NCBI GenBank assembly: GCA_963761735.1
Contig: CAVXHQ010000003.1
Span: forward strand, 930,001 to 994,000
Length of the DNA: 64,000 nucleotides
Direction: 5' to 3'
Source of the DNA: CAVXHQ01 sp963761735
GTDB lineage: Bacteria > Pseudomonadota > Alphaproteobacteria > Rhodobacterales > Rhodobacteraceae
Positions 8,490 to 16,743 of the stretch are shown here, one piece after another. Each line of letters starts with the position of its first letter. The first letter of the stretch is position 1. Under the pieces are notes generated by a model that ran no database searches, was not told the origin of the DNA, and saw nothing but the letters and a program-made list of their open reading frames with translations. The position numbers and the translations under genes are program-made.

Positions 8490-8926
8490 GGATGATCGCC
8501 GCCTGCACCGAAGGTGCACATCCGGTTTCGACGCTGGGGCCAATGGCGCCTCCCGGCTGACTAAAAATGAGATGAAGCACCACTCATTTTCGCTTCGGCG
8601 TCTTGCAATGATCGGGATCCGCAGGTATCCGGCTGCGAACCGTCGAGAGCCTAAACGACCGTTTGTAACTTGGCAGATCAAGGCTGGAATAGCTCCGGAG
8701 ATGAGCGACGTAGACTGCAAGAATCGGCAAGCCCATCAAGGGACCGGTACGCCGCACGAGATCGGTTGGCAGAGAACGTCATTCATAATGCGTGCCGGAT
8801 TCGACGGATACTGGCGGAAGAACAAGACGTGAGGCTGACACAAGGAACGAGTTTCAAAAGATCTTACAAGGCTGATCCACTGTCTTGCAAAGATCACAGG
8901 CCGCAGGTATCTCGGCCCACCAAGAT
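8490..8926 (+). other. Lower-GC stretch without a recognisable gene
   Basis: About 440 bases between hemY and tRNA-Thr, visibly richer in A/T than the flanks. An inverted repeat AAAATGAG...CTCATTTT (about 8565-8592, 11-base loop) lies early in it. CCGCAGGTAT occurs twice, near 8619 and 8901. One open frame (8670-8936) encodes an arginine-rich peptide with no family I recognise and runs into the tRNA. It could be a remnant of acquired DNA next to the tRNA. I see no supported gene. Confidence 0.5.
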
Positions 8927-9002
8927 GCCCCATTAGCTCAGCTGGTAGAGCAGGTCCTTCGTAAGGACAAGGTCGGCGGTTCGAGTCCGTCATGGGGCAC
9001 CA
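8927..9002 (+). tRNA. tRNA-Thr (anticodon CGT)
   Basis: A 76-base cloverleaf including the encoded CCA. Acceptor arms GCCCCAT and ATGGGGC pair perfectly. The D arm is GCTC/GAGC. The anticodon stem GGTCC/GGACA (one G-A mismatch at the top) holds the loop TTCGTAA, giving anticodon CGT for threonine codon ACG. The T arm is GGCGG with loop TTCGAGT and CCGTC. The flank on both sides is lower in GC than the rest of the window, consistent with tRNA-adjacent insertion of foreign DNA, but no duplicated attachment site was found. Confidence 0.95.
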
Positions 9003-9069
9003 CCACACCAAAACAACTGATTCTATCAAAGCCGCTGGTCCCAATGTGGATCCGGCGCTGTAACGCGAT

Positions 9070-9088
9070 GAAAATGACTCTCATTATC
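9070..9088 (+). promoter_or_regulatory. Fur-like box
   Basis: GAAAATGACTCTCATTATC matches the classical 19-base Fur consensus (GATAATGATAATCATTATC) at 15 of 19 positions, with both outer arms kept. It lies 50-70 bases upstream of a well-placed ribosome site and a 22-codon reading frame, but no iron-uptake gene follows, only an IS5 relic. This suggests a ferric-iron or manganese responsive promoter (Fur/Mur) whose gene was lost. Confidence 0.45.
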
Positions 9089-9140
9089 TCTTTGAATCCG
9101 GTGCGTTTTTTTTGACTCTATGCAATGAATAGGAGTGCCC

Positions 9141-9209
9141 ATGACAGTTTGCGTTGCCCTAAAGTTCATGACTGCATCGTGTTCACAGCCGACAGTGCTA
9201 CGTCGCTGA
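9141..9209 (+). CDS. Short reading frame (22 aa) behind a strong ribosome site
   Basis: ATG at 9141 is preceded by AGGAG (9131-9135) at ideal spacing and lies downstream of the Fur-like box. It reads MTVCVALKFMTASCSQPTVLRR and then stops. I recognise no family. It may be the surviving 5' end of a gene truncated by the IS5-type insertion that begins about 40-90 bases further on, or an artefact. Low GC compared with the window average fits acquired or degenerate DNA. Confidence 0.25.
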   Translation: MTVCVALKFMTASCSQPTVLRR

Positions 9210-9298
9210 CGGGCATCGATGCGCAGGGCGTTCATCATGTGGTGAGACGTTGTTGCGCTGATCCGGCTTAGGGCGAAATTCGCTCTTTCGCGGATGGT

Positions 9299-10210
9299 TC
9301 AGAGGACGCCGTCGATCTCGGCGGTGCGCAGGGCGTTGAACCGGTTCTTGAGGGCGATGCGGATCGGGATTTCGGCGGTTTGTCGGTCGGGGTCCCGGGA
9401 CGCGATCGTCTCATCGCAGGTTTTCAGGCGATTCATTTTCGCCGCGAGCCGACGTCGGACATGTCGGACACGATGGCCTGCCCGCTTCTTTGCAAAGCGC
9501 ACGACCCGGCCTGCGCGTGGCCCGAAGTATCTCGTTTCCGGACGCGGCTGCCGGGCCGTCTTCCTGCCAGGTCCGGCCGTTGCGACGGATCGGAACGATG
9601 GCGCCGGCTCCGCGTTCGATGATCGCGCGATGGCAGCAGCGCGTGTCACAGGCCCGATCTGCTGCCGCGGTGCCGATGCTTCATCCTCGGCGATTTGAGC
9701 AGTTCCGGCAGCGGCGGACTGCCGCCCTGACGGCTGGATGTGAGTTCGACCGTCCGGATATCGCCCGTCCCCGCATCCCTGGCGATATGCGCCTTGAGCC
9801 ATTGCCCGCGGCGTGAAGGCCCGTGTTTGCGAACCCGCCACTCGCCGCGAAACCTGACACCAGTGCTATCCACCCGCAACCGCAGGGTCCGCCGGAACCG
9901 CGAAAGGGGATCTGAACCGCAATCCTCGCCTGGCGTCGACACAGTGTCGGAAAGTCCGGCACGGGCCGGTCGAGGCCGGCCATCTTCAACAGGCTCGAAG
10001 AGGCTCCCGACCAGCCCTGCTGTCTGTCTCCGCGGCCGACCGAACCGGACCTGCATGGTGCGACAGACCGGCACGGCGCCATCGCAAAAGGTTTCGGGAT
10101 GGCCGCTTTGCGGTCTTCCCGGCGTGCCAGACCGTGTCCGGATCGAACCGGCCCGAAAGCGCACCACGCGGCCCCGGCGACGCGGTGTCATCGGACCGGT
10201 CGGTTGCGCG
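9299..10210 (-). pseudogene. Degenerate IS5-family transposase
   Basis: Pieces of one IS5-type transposase are spread over different minus-strand frames. Reading from the N-terminal side, they are GRFDPDTVW, then RRQTAGLVGSLFE, LDRPVPDFPTLCRR, LRVDSTGVRFRGEWRVRKHG with DAGTGDIRTVELT and LPELL, and finally DRQTAEIPIRIALKNRFNAL at the C terminus. Order and spacing match the roughly 310-residue transposase common in Rhodobacteraceae, including the first catalytic Asp (VDSTG). At least two frame changes and a scrambled middle (about 9480-9690) make it non-functional. Imperfect ends may lie near 9243 (GACGTTGTTGCG) and 10285 (CCACAACG), but I could not find a clean target duplication. Confidence 0.75.
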
Positions 10211-10370
10211 GCAGCGGGCAGAACGCTTTGGCATGCGCCTCGGCTGACACTCGGGATCCGCAAGGCGACTCCCCACAACGATGAGGGCAACGACGCCCGC
10301 TGTACGGCCTGTTCGTACCTTGTGGAACGCGACTGTTTCCCTGTTACCTGCCCTTATCGCGAGGTAATTT

Positions 10371-10419
10371 CCCCGTTCCCCGTTCCCCGTTCCCCGTTCC
10401 CCGTTCCCCGTTCCCCGTG
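10371..10419 (+). repeat. Heptanucleotide tandem array, 7 units of CCCCGTT
   Basis: Seven consecutive 7-base units, CCCCGTT, with the last ending in G. The unit length is not a multiple of three, so copy-number change would shift any reading frame crossing it. It resembles the short tandemly repeated heptamers known from cyanobacterial intergenic regions. I know of no defined role here. Confidence 0.9.
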
Positions 10420-10580
10420 AACCGGGAAATGCCTTGTAACGCGTCGAGTTCGTGTCTGTATTCGAAGTGGCTTCGTCAATTTTGAGGGCGGTTTGCATTA
10501 TTTCCTCTGTAAATTCCCTGTAAACCGGAAAAAGCAGACACGGGTCGGAGAAAATACTTTGCTTCACCACCTCCTTTTCA

Positions 10581-10628
10581 CCTCGACACCTCGACACCTC
10601 GACACCTCGACACCTCGACATCTCGACA
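10581..10628 (+). repeat. Octanucleotide tandem array, 6 units of CCTCGACA
   Basis: Five perfect CCTCGACA units followed by one TCTCGACA. It lies 160 bases from the heptamer array, in the same non-coding stretch. Two unrelated short-unit arrays this close together, next to an IS relic, suggest slippage-prone or recombination-associated DNA. It is not a CRISPR: there are no spacers. Confidence 0.9.
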
Positions 10629-10770
10629 CGGCGACTGGGCGGATGCGTCGCTTCGTGGTTGCGCGGTGGGTTCGACGACGGCCCGCGCATGGCGAGGGTG
10701 TCGTCTCGCGCACACCGAGGTCGCCAAAGACGTCCGGAAATCCGGCGGTGAGATCACGATTGGAGAACGG

Positions 10771-11943
10771 TCACGGGGTTTCAGCGGGGTGGGCAGGTGG
10801 CGGTGCAACCGAAAGGCGCGAGACGAGTGCGCAATCGAGTTTGACGGGAAAACGGCGCCTCGTCTTCGCGGCGCTCTTGCCGTCGATGTGCTGGACGGCC
10901 CAGGCGCCCATCGCCCGCTGCGGCAGGACCAGTGTTGTCAACTGCGGGTTCAGGTGGCGCGAAATCTCTTCGTCGTCATAGCCGACCACTGAAATATCGC
11001 CCGGGATCACAAGACCGGCTTCCTTGATCGCCTCATAGCAGCCGATGGCCATCCGGTCGTTCTGACAGAATATCGCCGTCGGGCGCCGGGTCAGCGACAG
11101 CAATCGTCTGGTCGCGTCGAAACCCGCACTCGCCGACCAGTCGCCTTCGATGACCAGATCGGGGTCGACGGTCAGTCCGGCACGATCCAGTGCCTGAGTA
11201 TATCCCTTGAGCCGATCCTGCGCCGCTTCCATCCACGGCTCTCCGGTGATGGTGGCGATCCGGCGGTGGCCATGATCCACAAGGTGCTGCGTCGCCCGTG
11301 CGCCGCCCGCGATTTCGGCGGGCACAACCGAGGGCAGCGACGATGCCGGGCCGTAGCAGTTCAGCAGGACGACGGGCACCGGTGCGTTGCGCAGCCAGTC
11401 GGGCAAGACGACCGCGCGGGTAAAGATGGTCATGTAGACGAGGGCCGTGGCACCGGCACCGATAAGTGTACGCACGGTGCGGTGTTCCATTTCCGCATCG
11501 TTCATCGTCTGCGCCACCAGCACCATCCAGCCCTCATCCTTGGCGGCCTGTCGCACGCCGTCGATGGCGACGACCGCCTCAGGGCTGGTTGCAAGCCGGT
11601 CAACCACGAAACCGATGATGCGCTCCTGTGTCTTCGCAAAACCCGCAGGCTGCGCCGGACTGGACCGGTCCGGCGCAGAGCCTTGCCCTGAGACCGGTGC
11701 CGATTCCGGTTCGTGGTGCGCAAGGCTTGCGGTGCCGTAGTTCAGCTCGCGCGCCGCGTCGATGACGCGCGCGCGCGTCGCGTCCGAGATCGTGACGCCC
11801 GGTGTGCGGTTCAGCACGAACGAGACCGTGGCCTGCGAACACATGGCCAGTCGGGCGACATCCGTCATCGTCACGCGCCGTTTGCCCTGCGTCCCCGCGG
11901 ATCGTTTGCGTCGCGGCGCAGGGCCGCTGTCGTCCGATTTCAT
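10771..11943 (-). CDS. LacI family transcriptional regulator of the adjacent sugar transporter
   Basis: A 390-residue regulator. After a basic leader, the LacI helix-turn-helix is at about 24-70 (VTMTDVARLAMCSQATVSFVLNRTPGV, then ARVIDAARELNY). The C-terminal periplasmic-binding-protein-like effector domain carries IIGFVVDRLATSPE, the QHLVDHGHRRIATITG segment, RPTAIFCQNDRMAIG and DISVVGYDDEEISR. It is divergent from the ytfQ-type gene, so it probably represses that operon in response to the sugar or a derivative. The start at 11943 is the first plausible ATG. A shorter start at the MTDVA methionine is possible. A Ser/Pro-rich insertion of about 25 residues separates the two domains. Confidence 0.88.
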   Translation of the reverse strand: MKSDDSGPAPRRKRSAGTQGKRRVTMTDVARLAMCSQATVSFVLNRTPGVTISDATRARVIDAARELNYGTASLAHHEPESAPVSGQGSAPDRSSPAQPAGFAKTQERIIGFVVDRLATSPEAVVAIDGVRQAAKDEGWMVLVAQTMNDAEMEHRTVRTLIGAGATALVYMTIFTRAVVLPDWLRNAPVPVVLLNCYGPASSLPSVVPAEIAGGARATQHLVDHGHRRIATITGEPWMEAAQDRLKGYTQALDRAGLTVDPDLVIEGDWSASAGFDATRRLLSLTRRPTAIFCQNDRMAIGCYEAIKEAGLVIPGDISVVGYDDEEISRHLNPQLTTLVLPQRAMGAWAVQHIDGKSAAKTRRRFPVKLDCALVSRLSVAPPPAHPAETP

Positions 11944-12088
11944 GAATTCATCAGCCCTGTGGACCCCGCTGTCGTGGACGCCATCATAGATCGTGTGTTG
12001 ATAATCATAAATACTCATTGACTTATAAATATAAACAGCACAGGCCTTGCCTGCGTTCCCCATGAACGAACTCTGGGAGGAGACCATC
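11944..12088. promoter_or_regulatory. Divergent lacI/ytfQ control region
   Basis: An A/T-rich island at about 11990-12045, in strong contrast to its GC-rich surroundings, lies between the divergent regulator and binding-protein genes. It contains TTGATAATCAT (a near-palindrome), two ATAAATA copies about 20 bases apart, and TATAAAT-like hexamers on both strands. Promoters in both directions and the LacI operator are expected here. I cannot fix the operator exactly. Confidence 0.5.
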
Positions 12089-13068
12089 ATGACAATTTCA
12101 CGCCGTAAACTGCTGATCAGCGCGGGCGCCGCAGCGGGCGCCGCAGCATTCGCCCGCGCCGCATTCGCGCAGGCCCCGCCGCTGGCGGTGCAGGACAGCG
12201 ACAAGGTCGGGTTTGGCCAGACCGAGAGCAACAACCCCTGGCGTCTGGCGCAGACCCAGTCGATGCAGGACGAGGCGACATCCGTGGCTGGCAACTCGTC
12301 TATACCGACGCCGCCGGTTCCGCCGCCAAGCAGGTTTCCGATGTCAATTCGATGATCGCGCAGGGTGTCGACCTGATCTTTCTCGCGCCGCGCGAGGAAA
12401 TTCCGCTGATCCCGGCGATCCGGGCCGCAAAGAACGCCGGAATCCCGGTCATCCTGCTGGATCGCAACGTCGATCCGTCGCTGGCGACCGCTGGCGAGGA
12501 TTACGTCACCTTCATCGGTTCCGATTTCATCGAAGAGGGCAGGCGGGTGGCCGAATGGCTCGTCGCCAATGGCAACGGCAAGTCGAAGATCATCGAGTTG
12601 GAGGGTACCACCGGTTCGTCCCCGGCCAACGACCGCAAGAAGGGCTTCGACGACGTCATCCAGGCGTCCGAGGGCTTTACCATCCTCGCGTCGCAAACCG
12701 GTGATTTCTCGCGCGATCTGGGCCGTCAGGTGGCCGAAACGCTTTTGCAGGCGCACCCCGATGCCGACGTGATCTATGCCCACAACGACGAGATGGCGAT
12801 CGGTGCGATTTCGGCGATCGAGGCGGCGGGAAAGGTCGCGGGAGAGGATATCATCGTCCTGTCCATCGACGGCGGCCGCGAGATCGTGCAGCTCATCATC
12901 GACGGCAAGGTTGCCGCGGTATGCGAGTGCAGCCCGAAGTTCGGCCCCAAGGCCTTCGAGACGGCTGTCGACTATGCCAACGGTGTCGATATCCCGGCCA
13001 AGATCATCAACCCCGACCGTTTTTTCGACGCATCCAACGCCGTCGAAATGCTGCCGACCGCCTACTGA
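12089..13068 (+). CDS. ytfQ: Sugar ABC transporter substrate-binding protein, YtfQ type (frameshifted)
   Basis: A periplasmic sugar-binding protein. The ATG at 12089 follows GGGAGGAG. A Tat-like export signal (SRRKLLISAGAAAGAAAFARAAFA) precedes VGFGQTESNNPWRLAQT. Frame 1 is then lost. The continuation RGWQLVYTDAAGSAAKQV, MIAQGVDLIFLAPREE, ILLDRNVD, GTTGSSPANDRKKGF, YAHNDEMAIGAI and VLSIDGG lies one frame over. A missing G at about 12275-12277 explains it completely: GCGAC where GCGGAC would restore the protein. The joined product of about 326 residues matches YtfQ, which binds galactofuranose in E. coli. First gene of the importer operon. As read, the protein would be truncated after about 89 residues and transport would fail, unless this is a sequence error. 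Confidence 0.85.
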
Positions 13069-13078
13069 GGCATCTTCG

Positions 13079-13102
13079 GGGCGCGCGCGCGCCCGCGCGG
13101 GC
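13079..13102 (+). other. Overlapping GC palindromes between binding-protein and ATPase genes
   Basis: GGGCGCGCGCGCGCCC (13079-13094) and GCCCGCGCGGGC (13091-13102) are both perfect palindromes that share four bases. A C/T-rich run ending in TTTT follows. Such hairpins between binding-protein and ATPase genes commonly stabilise or partly terminate the upstream mRNA, raising the binding-protein level. The alternating CG run could also favour left-handed DNA. Confidence 0.55.
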
Positions 13103-13141
13103 CCCCCCCTTTCTTTCCCCTTTTGACTGTCAGGAGCGTCG

Positions 13142-14719
13142 ATGACCGCCCCACTGCTGGACATGGCCTCGGTCACGAAATCCTTTGGCGGCATCGTGGC
13201 GCTTGCGGATGCGTCGCTGACCGTGACGCCCGGCGAGGTGCATGCGCTGATCGGTCAGAACGGCGCGGGCAAGTCGACGCTGATCAAGGTGCTGACTGGC
13301 TATCACCGCAAGACCTCCGGTGACGTCATCTTTCAGGGCGTCCCGTTCGAGGTGGCCTCGCCACGCGCCGCGCAGGACGCGGGCATCAGCACGATCTATC
13401 AGGAAATCAACCTTGTGCCGCAGCGATCCGTGGCCGAGAACATCTGCCTGGGCCGCGAGAGCCGCCGCTACGGCCTGCTCGACTGGTCCGCGCTGCGGGC
13501 CGAGGCAAGCGCGCTGCTGGCGCGGTTCAACCTGGCGCTCGATGTCGACGCGCCGCTGTCGCGGTTCGCCACCGCGACGCAGCAGATGGTGGCCATTGCG
13601 CGGGCTGTCGGTTTTTCCGCCCGCCTCGTCATCATGGACGAGCCCACCTCGTCCCTCGACGACCGCGAGGTGCAGGTGCTGTTCGACGTAATCCGCGGCC
13701 TGCGCGAGAGCGGCATTTCCGTGCTGTTCGTGAGCCATCGCCTCGACGAGCTTTATGCCGTCTGTGACCGCGTCACCATCATGCGCGACGGGCGTACCGT
13801 CCGGGTCGCCCGGATGGACGAGATCGGCAAGATGGATCTCGTCTCGACCATGCTGGGCCGCGACGTCGCCCGCGGCAAAGGACAGGTTACCGGGTTTGGC
13901 GCGCCGGGCCGCGCGCGGGGCGCCACGGTCCTCGGCGCGCGGCACCTGTCTGACGGGTCCCATGTGCGCGACGTGTCGCTGAGCGTGGGCGAGGGCGAGA
14001 TCGTCGGCCTTGCGGGCCTGCTGGGGGCCGGGCGGTCGGAAACCGCGCGCCTGATCTTTGGCGATACGCAGCCGCGCGCGGGCGAGATGCACCTTGGCGA
14101 CGCGCGCCATGTGCCCGATCGTCCGGCGCAGGCAATCCGGGCCGGTCTGGGATTTTGCACCGAGGACCGCAAGGAAGAGGGAATTGTCCCGCATATGAGC
14201 GTCGCCGACAACATGATGCTCGCCCTGCGGCCCGCGCTGGGCCGCAGCGGCATTGTCGATGTCAGACGCCAGCGTGCCATCGCCACCGATTTCATCGACC
14301 GGCTGGCGATCAAATGCACCAGGCCGGACCAGCGCATCAGCGAGTTGTCGGGGGGCAACCAGCAAAAGGTGCTGCTGGCCCGCTGGCTGGCGATGGATCC
14401 GCGCCTGCTCATTCTGGACGAGCCGACGCGGGGTATCGACGTCGGTGCCAAGGACGAAATCCAGCGGCTGATCCGCAACCTTGCCGATCAGGGGCTGGCG
14501 GTGCTGATGATCTCGTCGGAGATCGAAGAGGTCGTCGAGGGTGCCGACCGCGTGTTCGTGCTGCGCGACGGCGTGACGGTGGCCGATATCGCGCGGGCCG
14601 ACCTGACCGACGAGGCCGTCCTGTCGGCCATGGCCGAGGGCGGCATCCATGGCGGACCGGGCGACGACGGCACCCTGCCCGGGGTGGCCCCCGTTCTGAC
14701 GGAGGCACCGAATGTCTGA
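13142..14719 (+). CDS. ytfR: Sugar ABC transporter ATP-binding protein, YtfR type
   Basis: A 525-residue twin-cassette ATPase of the carbohydrate-uptake CUT2 (RbsA/MglA/YtfR) type. The N-terminal cassette has Walker A GQNGAGKST (38-46) and Walker B LVIMDEPTSSLDD. Its signature motif is atypical (FATATQQMVAIARA). The C-terminal cassette has the usual degenerate P-loop GLLGAGRSE, an intact LSGGNQQKVLLARWL and LLILDEPTRGIDVG. It energises the two permeases that follow, and its 3' end overlaps the first permease by eight bases. ATG follows CAGGAG. No damage seen. Confidence 0.92.
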   Translation: MTAPLLDMASVTKSFGGIVALADASLTVTPGEVHALIGQNGAGKSTLIKVLTGYHRKTSGDVIFQGVPFEVASPRAAQDAGISTIYQEINLVPQRSVAENICLGRESRRYGLLDWSALRAEASALLARFNLALDVDAPLSRFATATQQMVAIARAVGFSARLVIMDEPTSSLDDREVQVLFDVIRGLRESGISVLFVSHRLDELYAVCDRVTIMRDGRTVRVARMDEIGKMDLVSTMLGRDVARGKGQVTGFGAPGRARGATVLGARHLSDGSHVRDVSLSVGEGEIVGLAGLLGAGRSETARLIFGDTQPRAGEMHLGDARHVPDRPAQAIRAGLGFCTEDRKEEGIVPHMSVADNMMLALRPALGRSGIVDVRRQRAIATDFIDRLAIKCTRPDQRISELSGGNQQKVLLARWLAMDPRLLILDEPTRGIDVGAKDEIQRLIRNLADQGLAVLMISSEIEEVVEGADRVFVLRDGVTVADIARADLTDEAVLSAMAEGGIHGGPGDDGTLPGVAPVLTEAPNV

Positions 14720-15695
14720 CGCCACAACGCCCGTGCGCCCCGGCGCCACCGCCCTTCTGGCGCGCTACGGCACGGCCCTCGCGCTGATCATCCTGATCGC
14801 GTTCAACCTTGCCGTGACGCCGAATTTCGCGACGCTGCAAACCCTGAACGTCAACCTGACGCAGGTCTGCGCCATCGTCATCGTCGCCATCGGCATGACC
14901 TTGGTGATCGCCACGGGCGGCATCGACCTGTCGGTCGGGTCGCTCATGGCGATTGCGGGGGCCATCGCGCCGATGGTGTTCATGGGAAAGCTGTTCGGGA
15001 TCGGCTCTGTCCCGCTGGCCGTCGCCCTCGGCATCGTTCTGGCGGTGGGTGCCGCGGCTCTGTGCGGCGCCTTCAACGGCTGGCTGATCGCAAAATTCCG
15101 CATACAGCCCATCGTCGCCACGCTTGTGCTGTTCATCGCCGGGCGCGGCATCGCGCAGGTGATGACCAACGGCAGCATTCAGGTGTTTCGCGTCCCCGAG
15201 TTTCAGTTCATCGGCCTTGGCCGCGTCTTTGGCCTGCCGGTGCAGGTGATCGTGATGATCGTCATCGCGCTGATCGCCGCCTTCGTCCTGGGGCGTACCA
15301 ATTTCGGCCGCCAGATCCTGGCCATCGGCGGCAACGAACGCGCGGCGCGTCTGTCGGGCATCGCGACGGGCCGGGTCAAGATCATGGTCTATGCGCTGTC
15401 CGGCGCGCTGGCCGGTGTCGCGGGGCTGATCGTGATCGCGATCAATTCGGCCTCGGATGCGAACCTTGTCGGCAAGAACATGGAACTTGACGCCATCGCC
15501 GCCGTCGCGGTGGGCGGCACCCTGCTGTCGGGCGGACGGGCGACGATACTCGGCACCATCCTTGGCGCGATGACGATCCAGCTCGTGCGCTATACCCTGC
15601 TCGCCAACGGCGTGCCGGACGCGGCGGCGCTTGTCGTCAAGGCGGCGATCATCATCGGGGCCGTCTGGCTTCAGGAACGCGGGCGGGCGGCATGA
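14712..15695 (+). CDS. ytfT: Sugar ABC transporter permease, YtfT type
   Basis: A 327-residue integral membrane permease of the BPD_transp_2 (CUT2) family with about nine to ten hydrophobic segments. The family motif VIATGGIDLSVGSLMAIAGA is in the first third, and GGNERAARLSGI, the cytoplasmic loop that contacts the ATPase, is in the second half. The start overlaps ytfR and the stop overlaps yjfF, so all four genes are translationally coupled. It probably pairs with the next permease as a heterodimer, as in the E. coli YtfT/YjfF system. Confidence 0.9.
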   Translation: MSDATTPVRPGATALLARYGTALALIILIAFNLAVTPNFATLQTLNVNLTQVCAIVIVAIGMTLVIATGGIDLSVGSLMAIAGAIAPMVFMGKLFGIGSVPLAVALGIVLAVGAAALCGAFNGWLIAKFRIQPIVATLVLFIAGRGIAQVMTNGSIQVFRVPEFQFIGLGRVFGLPVQVIVMIVIALIAAFVLGRTNFGRQILAIGGNERAARLSGIATGRVKIMVYALSGALAGVAGLIVIAINSASDANLVGKNMELDAIAAVAVGGTLLSGGRATILGTILGAMTIQLVRYTLLANGVPDAAALVVKAAIIIGAVWLQERGRAA

Positions 15696-16672
15696 TGGGC
15701 ACGATGCGGCTCGGATCGCTGCTGGCGCGGTACGGCGTGATACTGGCGCTTGCGCTGGTGATCCTGTTCGGCTGGCTGCGCTATGACAATTTCCTCGGCA
15801 CGTTCAACATCCTCAGCGTGCTGCGCTATAATTCGATGTTCGCGCTGGTGGCGCTGGGCATGTGTTTCGTCATCATGACCGGCGGCATCGACCTGTCGGT
15901 CGGGTCCACCGCCGCGCTGGGCAGTGTCGTGGCCGCCCACGCAAGTCCCTATGGCCTCGTCCCCGGTCTCGCGGCAGGCATCGCGGCGGGCCTTGTCGTG
16001 GGGGCGCTGAACGGCGTGATCGTTACGCGCCTGCGGATCATGCCGTTCATCGTCACGCTGGCGACGATGCTGGGGGCCAGCGGCACGGCGCTGTTGCTGG
16101 CCGACAACCGCTCTATCGCCGCGTCCTATGCCACCGATTTCACATGGCTGGGGCAGGGCAACCTCGCGGGTCTTCCGGTGCCCGCGCTGATCGCTCTCGT
16201 GGCCTATGTCGCGGGATCTGTCGTGCTGAACCTGACCAGCACCGGACGCACGGTCCTGTCCATCGGTGGCAACGAGGACGCGGCCCGGATGATGGGGCTG
16301 CCGGTCGGGCGGGTGACATTCCTCGTCTATCTGGCCTCTGGCGGCTGTGCAGGCCTCGCGGGGGTGATCCTCGCCGCGCAGTTCGGCGCCGGCCAGCCGA
16401 TCGAAGGCGTCGGATGGGAGCTGTTCGCCATCGCCGCCGTCGTCGTGGGCGGCACGCTGCTGACGGGCGGGGCCGGATCCGTCGTCACCACGCTCGCCGG
16501 GGTGCTGTTGCTGGGCGTGGTGTTCAACGTGCTGAACTTCGAGAACGGCAAAGGCTGGATCTCGCTCTCGGCCTATTGGCAATCGGTGATCCGGGGCCTG
16601 TTTTTGCTGGGCGTGGTAATGTTGCAGGCGCAGTTGACGAACCGCGCGACCGACGGCGACGCCACGCGATGA
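15692..16672 (+). CDS. yjfF: Sugar ABC transporter permease, YjfF type
   Basis: A 326-residue second permease of the CUT2 family with a similar membrane layout. VIMTGGIDLSVGSTAALGSV is near residues 56-75, and GGNEDAARMMGLPVGRV forms the ATPase-contact loop. Paired permeases are typical of the galactofuranose-type importer and distinguish it from ribose-type systems, which have one. The four-base overlap (ATGA) with the previous gene couples translation. A second ATG three bases further on is an equally good start. Confidence 0.9.
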   Translation: MMGTMRLGSLLARYGVILALALVILFGWLRYDNFLGTFNILSVLRYNSMFALVALGMCFVIMTGGIDLSVGSTAALGSVVAAHASPYGLVPGLAAGIAAGLVVGALNGVIVTRLRIMPFIVTLATMLGASGTALLLADNRSIAASYATDFTWLGQGNLAGLPVPALIALVAYVAGSVVLNLTSTGRTVLSIGGNEDAARMMGLPVGRVTFLVYLASGGCAGLAGVILAAQFGAGQPIEGVGWELFAIAAVVVGGTLLTGGAGSVVTTLAGVLLLGVVFNVLNFENGKGWISLSAYWQSVIRGLFLLGVVMLQAQLTNRATDGDATR

Positions 16673-16743
16673 CCGCCCCTTTCAGAGGTGCGGCGCAGTG
16701 ACCGACGCTGTTCGGACGGCACGGGGGGCGCGACGTCCATCAG

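Larger units (their letters stand above)
10211..10770 (-). other. Non-coding accessory stretch with two tandem arrays
   Basis: About 560 bases between the IS5 relic and the lacI-type gene. It contains the heptamer and octamer arrays annotated separately. A minus-strand ATG at 10498 sits behind AGAGGA at good spacing and opens a frame (MQTALKIDEATSNTD...) that runs through the heptamer array into low-complexity sequence. I recognise no protein family and do not call it a gene. The 160 bases between the arrays are lower in GC than their surroundings. Confidence 0.45.

Noticed and set aside
8736..9044. Minus-strand frame over tRNA-Thr
   Set aside because: Classic false protein produced by reading a tRNA backwards (MTDSNRRPCPYEGPAL-type).
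10371..10628. CRISPR array
   Set aside because: Units are 7 and 8 bases, directly adjacent, with no spacers and no cas genes in the window.
10300..10700. Four-helix-bundle/Avd gene or diversity-generating element near the tandem arrays
   Set aside because: No reverse transcriptase, template repeat or helical-bundle sequence is present; the minus-strand frame is short and low-complexity.
11944..13194. N-terminal 417 residues of a minus-strand frame continuous with the LacI regulator
   Set aside because: Runs antisense through the ytfQ gene and its promoter; the conserved LacI domain starts only near 11880.
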